From Mucilaginibacter robiniae (GTDB taxonomy: Bacteria > Bacteroidota > Bacteroidia > Sphingobacteriales > Sphingobacteriaceae), in contig NZ_CP051682.1 of assembly GCF_012849215.1 (NCBI RefSeq), positions 3,162,001-3,226,000 of the forward strand: a stretch of DNA of 64,000 nt, read 5' to 3'. The position numbers and the translations under genes are program-made. This document shows positions 59,684 to 64,000 of this stretch, piece by piece. The stretch's first letter is position 1. Every line of letters starts with the position of its first letter. The notes under the pieces were generated by a model. The model saw only the letters and a list, made by a program, of their open reading frames with translations. It ran no database searches and was not told where the DNA came from.

Positions 59684-61078
59684 TTAAAGTTTAGCGATTT
59701 TGCGGGTTTTAACCTGATCTGGAGTAATATCCGGTGCAGGCATTACACATCTGAAACCAATATAAGAGTGAGATACATTTTGCAGTTCATAGCTCCGGTT
59801 GATCGGGCTCAGCATACTGCCGTTATCTTTCCATGATCCGCCTCTTACTACTTTGCGTCTTAAAATTTCACTATCGTTGTCATTGGCATCGTATAGTAGT
59901 ACCGGGTTCAAATCATGAATAAATTCTTTATATGATGGGCTGAAGGCATCCAGTGTCCATTCGGAAACGTTACCCAACATATTGTATAATCCTAACTTGT
60001 TAGGAGCATAAGATTTTACGGGCATTGTTGTGGTAGCCCCATCTTGTGCATAATCACCTTCACGCTGTTTGAAGTTAACAATCAGTTCATCTACATCTTT
60101 TTTCTTTTTTCTATTTTGCTGGTCACGAACGGTGGTATGAATAGCAGCTAGCTTGTTCATATCTGTATCGCGCATACCATAAGAAGCAGCGTACTCCCAT
60201 TGTGCTTCGGTAGGCAGATTGAACACCAGATTAAATGTTCTGACAATAGAGTTGGGACCTACTTGTCTTAAAAATATTTTACTTCTCCAGTTAATGTAGC
60301 ACCGGGCCTGTTTCCAGGTTACACCAACTACCGGATAATCATTATAACCTAAATTGGTATAGTAGTTATTATCCATCATTTCCATCTGTGCATTTGGAAA
60401 ATCTTCAGTCCAAACTTTGGTATCAGGCAAAACTGGAATGTATTCTGTAGCATATTTACTTACACCCTGACGATTAGTAACCAAATGGGTGAATGAATAT
60501 TTTACTTTCTCCTCGTTAAGCTTCAGTTCCCCATTTTCCATGTATACCATTTGATTAATCAGGCGGTTACGTATTTCGGGGCTGGTGCTTTTCCACAAAG
60601 GCTCCCGGCCATCAATCTGATTCCAGTTAATTCTTTTGTTGGTATCAATAGGCGCTTCCGGAATAGCAGGACTGCCTTTTTTGCCACCTGATTTTACTGC
60701 TTTAGGCTTATCAACTTTTACAAAGTATTTCGGATCTTTTAAATAATCGGTTATTGCTACCGAATCAGCTACCCAATCTACAAACGTGCGGTATTGCTTG
60801 TTGGTAACTTCTGTTTTGTCCATAAAAAAGGCGCTTACTGTTACTCTTTTCTGAGATGTATCGCCAGCAATGGCTGTATCTGTTATTGAAGGTTTATCAA
60901 TAATGGTTCCGGCCGGAACGTAAATCATACCCGGAGGCGCCATGGCGTTTAATGTTGGTACGCTAGTTCTGACGTTCGGGATAGTGTACAGGTCTGCTAA
61001 ACGTTTATTATGGTTACAGGCTGATAGGGCTAGAATGGCGGAAAGGGAAATTGCAATACGGGAAAAAGTTATTTTCAT
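59684..61078 (-). CDS. gldK: GldK-like lipoprotein (formylglycine-generating-enzyme fold)
   Basis: A 464-residue lipoprotein: signal peptide with lipobox LSAC, Cys21. The FGE-sulfatase domain follows: MIYVPAGTIIDKPSI, FFMDKTEVTNKQYRTFVDWV, FNLPTEAQWEYAASYGMRD, NMLGNVSEWTLDAFSP and VVRGGSWKDNGSML. The extended central part with KAVKSGGKKGSPAIP matches GldK rather than simple SUMF1 proteins. It is a component of the type IX secretion trans-envelope ring. GldJ is a possible alternative, but GldN directly after it favours GldK. Confidence 0.85.
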   Translation of the reverse strand: MKITFSRIAISLSAILALSACNHNKRLADLYTIPNVRTSVPTLNAMAPPGMIYVPAGTIIDKPSITDTAIAGDTSQKRVTVSAFFMDKTEVTNKQYRTFVDWVADSVAITDYLKDPKYFVKVDKPKAVKSGGKKGSPAIPEAPIDTNKRINWNQIDGREPLWKSTSPEIRNRLINQMVYMENGELKLNEEKVKYSFTHLVTNRQGVSKYATEYIPVLPDTKVWTEDFPNAQMEMMDNNYYTNLGYNDYPVVGVTWKQARCYINWRSKIFLRQVGPNSIVRTFNLVFNLPTEAQWEYAASYGMRDTDMNKLAAIHTTVRDQQNRKKKKDVDELIVNFKQREGDYAQDGATTTMPVKSYAPNKLGLYNMLGNVSEWTLDAFSPSYKEFIHDLNPVLLYDANDNDSEILRRKVVRGGSWKDNGSMLSPINRSYELQNVSHSYIGFRCVMPAPDITPDQVKTRKIAKL

Positions 61079-61674
61079 TGCGAGATGAAGTTACGTTTCT
61101 GGTGATAAATCAACTTTAAATACTTGCTATTAAAAGAAGTTAAAAACCTTTTGTTTAGCTGAATATTGATTTGATAGTAATTTGATATGTTACGATAGTT
61201 GATTGCTATGCCAATGAATTATGTTTAAAATAGTTAAGATTAACCCAATATAGTAAGCATACCCACTAGTGTGAAATTATATACAATATTTGCTCAATAA
61301 TATATAATTCTTTAATATTTCAATTATTTCATTACAATACTAATAATAAATGTTTATAAAGTAACATGCTATTTTTTTAAATGTACCTTAAGTTTAATGC
61401 TTGTTAATTGCCGATTAAATAACTATCAATGCTATAACAATAATAAACTATTAAGCTAATTTGCTTCATTGCACTAACATGGTTTTAATTATGATAGATG
61501 TTTATTAAGTAGCTTAAACGACCAATTAAAAATCTTGTTATAAAATTTAATCTATATATGACGGAAGTTTTGTGAGTATTATTGCCCGCTATTTCATATA
61601 CTTCATGTTTGATTGAATGTTTAATCAGTATATTGCTATTTAAAATTCTAATTTTACAGCCTACAATAAGCAAG
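61079..61674. other. Non-coding gap between gldK-like and gmhA genes
   Basis: A 596-bp A/T-rich divergent region. No consensus TAnnTTTG pair, repeat or RNA gene is recognised. A 62-codon minus-strand frame (61485-61673) is judged accidental. Confidence 0.6.
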
Positions 61675-62268
61675 ATGCTTTCTACAATTCAATCGCATAT
61701 TCAATCTTCTATACAGGTAAAACAGGCTATCTTGGCCGATAAAGCCATCCTGAACTTAATTGAAAAGTCGGCACGTGTTATTGCGGATGCGTACCGAAAT
61801 GGCAAAAAAACTTTATTGGCTGGTAACGGAGGCAGTGCGGCTGATGCACAACATATTTCAGGCGAGTTTGTGAGTCGTTTTAACTTTGACCGTCCTGCTA
61901 TTCCATCTATTGCTTTATCAACCGATACTTCTATATTAACCGGTATAGGTAATGATTATGGTTATGAGCGTTTGTTTGCCCGGCAAATTGAAGCACATGG
62001 CAATGTGGGTGATGTTTTTATCGCTATATCAACTTCCGGTAACTCCCCAAACATTATTAAGGCGCTTGAAACCTGCCAAACAAAGGGAGTAATATCCATA
62101 GGTTTAACTGGTGAAAGCGGAGGTAACATGGCCGCATTGTGTGATTATTGTATCAAAGTACCATCGGTGCAAACCCCTCGTATTCAGGAGTCACATATTC
62201 TCATCGGCCATATTATGTGCCATTTGGTAGAGGATGAGTTGTTTGGACAGTATCGTAACGTAAAGTGA
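61675..62268 (+). CDS. gmhA: Phosphoheptose isomerase (SIS domain)
   Basis: Converts sedoheptulose 7-phosphate to heptose 7-phosphate, the first step of ADP- or GDP-heptose synthesis. 197 residues. The SIS core has LLAGNGGSAADAQHISGEF near 50-67 and FIAISTSGNSPNII near 118-131. HILIGHIMCHLVEDELF ends it with the zinc-binding residues. The frame is open from 61582, but MLSTIQSHIQ at 61675 is the normal start. Other heptose genes are not in the window. The downstream gene suggests a sugar-precursor group. Confidence 0.92.
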   Translation: MLSTIQSHIQSSIQVKQAILADKAILNLIEKSARVIADAYRNGKKTLLAGNGGSAADAQHISGEFVSRFNFDRPAIPSIALSTDTSILTGIGNDYGYERLFARQIEAHGNVGDVFIAISTSGNSPNIIKALETCQTKGVISIGLTGESGGNMAALCDYCIKVPSVQTPRIQESHILIGHIMCHLVEDELFGQYRNVK

Positions 62269-62295
62269 TTATATTACATCTATCTATTTATATAC

Positions 62296-63159
62296 ATGAG
62301 TAAAATTATTGTTTTTGGGGCATCAGGGCAGTTAGGTCAATGCCTTAAGCAAGTAGTAGCAGAGCAGCAGATAACTGATGTACACTTTTTTTCTGGAACT
62401 GAAGGTAACGTCTTGAACATGGATGTACTGGATGAAATTTTTAAAAATGAACACCCCGCTTACTGTATTAACTGTGCTGCTTATACAGCAGTTGACAAGG
62501 CTGAAGACGAAATTGAAATAGCCCGCAAGGTTAACAAAGATGGTGCCGCTAACCTGGCCCAACTTTGTAAAACCTATCAATCTACACTTATTCATGTTTC
62601 TACCGATTTTGTGTTTGAAGGAACTGCGCCATACCCGCAGGTAGAAACTGACGCCACTAACCCGATTAATGTTTACGGTTTAACCAAACTGGAAGGTGAG
62701 CAGGCTATTGCTGCTACTTTACCGCAGCATTATATTATCAGAACCAGCTGGTTGTATTCAGAACATGCCAATAATTTTGTGAAAACCATGTTGCGATTAG
62801 GCAAGGAGAAAGATGAACTCAAAATTATTGCTGACCAAATAGGCACACCAACTTACGCTATTGATTTAGCTCGTTGTATTGTGCACCTTATTTTAAACGA
62901 TAAGCACCAGTATGGTGTTTACCATTATAGTAATGAGGGGGTAACTTCTTGGTATGATTTTGCCAAAGCTGTTTTTGATATAAGCGGCGTGCAAATACGA
63001 GTATTACCTGTACGTACCAGCGAATACATAACCAAAGCCATACGGCCAGCTTATTCAGTGATGGATAAAACTAAAATTAAAACCATGCTGGGGATAGAAG
63101 TTCCGTATTGGCGCGAAAGCTTGAATATTTGTATAACTAAGCTGCAGAAGCAGCAATAA
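62296..63159 (+). CDS. rmlD: dTDP-4-dehydrorhamnose reductase
   Basis: Last step of dTDP-L-rhamnose synthesis. 287 residues: IIVFGASGQLGQCL for NADPH, CINCAAYTAVDKAEDE, HVSTDFVFEGT with the catalytic Thr, and NVYGLTKLEGEQA with Tyr-Lys. RTSWLYSEHANNFVKTML completes the family pattern. rmlA, B and C are not in the window. The last 23 bases overlap the convergent miaA gene. Confidence 0.93.
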   Translation: MSKIIVFGASGQLGQCLKQVVAEQQITDVHFFSGTEGNVLNMDVLDEIFKNEHPAYCINCAAYTAVDKAEDEIEIARKVNKDGAANLAQLCKTYQSTLIHVSTDFVFEGTAPYPQVETDATNPINVYGLTKLEGEQAIAATLPQHYIIRTSWLYSEHANNFVKTMLRLGKEKDELKIIADQIGTPTYAIDLARCIVHLILNDKHQYGVYHYSNEGVTSWYDFAKAVFDISGVQIRVLPVRTSEYITKAIRPAYSVMDKTKIKTMLGIEVPYWRESLNICITKLQKQQ

Positions 63160-64000
63160 TACTATCAATATACCGGATAATGCCAGTTAGATCATCAGGT
63201 GCAAACCAGGTGATCTGTTGGTCTTTCCTGAACCAGGTAAGCTGGCGCTTGGCAAAACGTCGGGTATTTTGCTTAATAAGTTCAACAGCCTGGGGTAAAC
63301 TGGTTTTGCCGTCCAAGTAATCAAAAATTTCTATATAGCCTACCGTATTTAACGCATTAAGGTGGCGAAAATGTAAAAGTTGTTCCACTTCGGCCACTAA
63401 GCCTTGTGCAAGCATCATATCAACGCGTTGATTGATGCGCTGGTATAAAGCTTCACGCGGCATATCTAAGCCTACTTTAATAATCTGAAAGGGCCGTTGT
63501 TGTTTATTGCCTGTACGAAACGCAGAGTAGGGAGTGCCGGTACTCTCAAATACTTCTAAAGCACGTATAAGGCGCTGTGGATTGTTTAAATCAACCTGCT
63601 GGTAGTATCCCGGATCGGCAATTTTCAATCTATCCTGCAGATAGCTGATGCCGCATTGCGCAAAAGCTTCATTCAAATTGTCGCGAACGCCGGCTTTTAC
63701 ATTGGGTAGTTCATCAAAGCCTTCTTCTACAGCTTTTACATACAAGCCCGAACCTCCAGCTATAATAGCTAAGTTATATTGTGTAAATACCTGCTTAAGT
63801 ACCTGAAGAGCCTGTTGTTCAAAATCAGCAACGGTAAAGGTGTCGGTTACCGAATGCGAATTGATAAAATAGTGCTGGGCTGCTGCCAATTCATCTGGTG
63901 AAGGCTTGGCAGTGCCGATAGTCATTTCGCGATAAAACTGCCTGGAATCAGCTGATAAGATAGCCGTATGGTAATGCTGTGCTAAGGTGATTGCGGCGGC
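63137..64000 (-). CDS. miaA: tRNA dimethylallyltransferase (5' end beyond the window)
   Basis: Transfers the dimethylallyl group to A37 of tRNAs reading UNN codons. The frame continues past the first internal ATG (63925) to the window edge. The extra 25 codons read as expected MiaA sequence (ILSADSRQFYREM), so the true start and the P-loop lie beyond 64000. GTAKPSPDEL, IIAGGSGLYVKAV and NPQRLIRALEVFESTG are MiaA motifs. Its 3' end overlaps rmlD by 23 bp, tail to tail. Confidence 0.95.
   Translation of the reverse strand, partial: AAAITLAQHYHTAILSADSRQFYREMTIGTAKPSPDELAAAQHYFINSHSVTDTFTVADFEQQALQVLKQVFTQYNLAIIAGGSGLYVKAVEEGFDELPNVKAGVRDNLNEAFAQCGISYLQDRLKIADPGYYQQVDLNNPQRLIRALEVFESTGTPYSAFRTGNKQQRPFQIIKVGLDMPREALYQRINQRVDMMLAQGLVAEVEQLLHFRHLNALNTVGYIEIFDYLDGKTSLPQAVELIKQNTRRFAKRQLTWFRKDQQITWFAPDDLTGIIRYIDSIIAASAA

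Noticed and set aside
59684..61078. True sulfatase-modifying enzyme (formylglycine synthase)
   Set aside because: It is a lipoprotein with extended GldK-type insertions and is paired with GldN; no sulfatase gene is nearby.
61485..61673. 62-codon minus-strand frame as a gene
   Set aside because: A/T-rich, no ribosome-binding site, no recognisable motif, and placed in a divergent promoter gap.

Overview
The window looks like chromosomal DNA of a Bacteroidota bacterium, most likely family Sphingobacteriaceae (Mucilaginibacter or Pedobacter type). The reasons are: promoters of the form TTTG - about 19 bases - TAnnTTTG; the RpoB, RpoC and DUF3467 sequences; a GldK-like and GldN-like pair (gliding / type IX secretion); a CarboxypepD_reg-like secreted protein; and SPII lipoproteins of an export system. 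The assignment rests on family knowledge only. No phage, complete insertion sequence, CRISPR array or replication origin was seen.

Layout. 1-4000: housekeeping genes (start of a secreted protein, peroxiredoxin, tRNA-Arg, adk, an S23 four-helix protein, obgE, nitrilase). 3991-4555: a non-coding element with hairpin-forming terminal inverted repeats. 4556-9130: a membrane protein, then gap, a GNAT enzyme and pgk. 9215-12956: short inverted repeats, two secreted hydrolases (CocE/NonD type and GH43-like) and an HNH protein. 13084-18998: a perfect 76-bp tandem duplication, then an ABC ATPase, an ABC permease fused to an M1 peptidase, and an aspartyl protease. 19121-34840: the translation/transcription block rpsU, xerC, hpf, four tRNAs, tuf, tRNA-Trp, secE, nusG, rplKAJL, rpoBC, DUF3467. 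35045-57211: a 22-kb exopolysaccharide locus. 57295-64000: methyltransferase, gldN-like and gldK-like genes, gmhA, rmlD and the 3' part of miaA.

How the genes work together. The polysaccharide locus starts with the outer-membrane export lipoprotein and the Wzc-type co-polymerase/tyrosine kinase. It continues with eleven glycosyltransferases, a Wzy-like polymerase and a WcaF-like acetyltransferase. It ends with four nucleotide-sugar genes (gmd, fcl, UDP-glucose dehydrogenase, UDP-glucuronate decarboxylase) that should supply GDP-fucose, UDP-glucuronate and UDP-xylose. The inventory resembles colanic acid synthesis, but no Wzx flippase and no initiating phosphoglycosyl transferase lie in the window. 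The four sugar genes are visibly richer in G+C at third codon positions than the glycosyltransferases before them.

Most interesting structure. Stem-loops occupy promoter spacers at three gene junctions (tpx-like/tRNA-Arg, rpsU/xerC, nusG/rplK), so one stretch can serve as terminator of the upstream gene and promoter of the downstream one. The tRNA spacers are degenerate inverted repeats. The gldK-like and gldN-like genes are only 68 bp apart, with no gldL or gldM between them.
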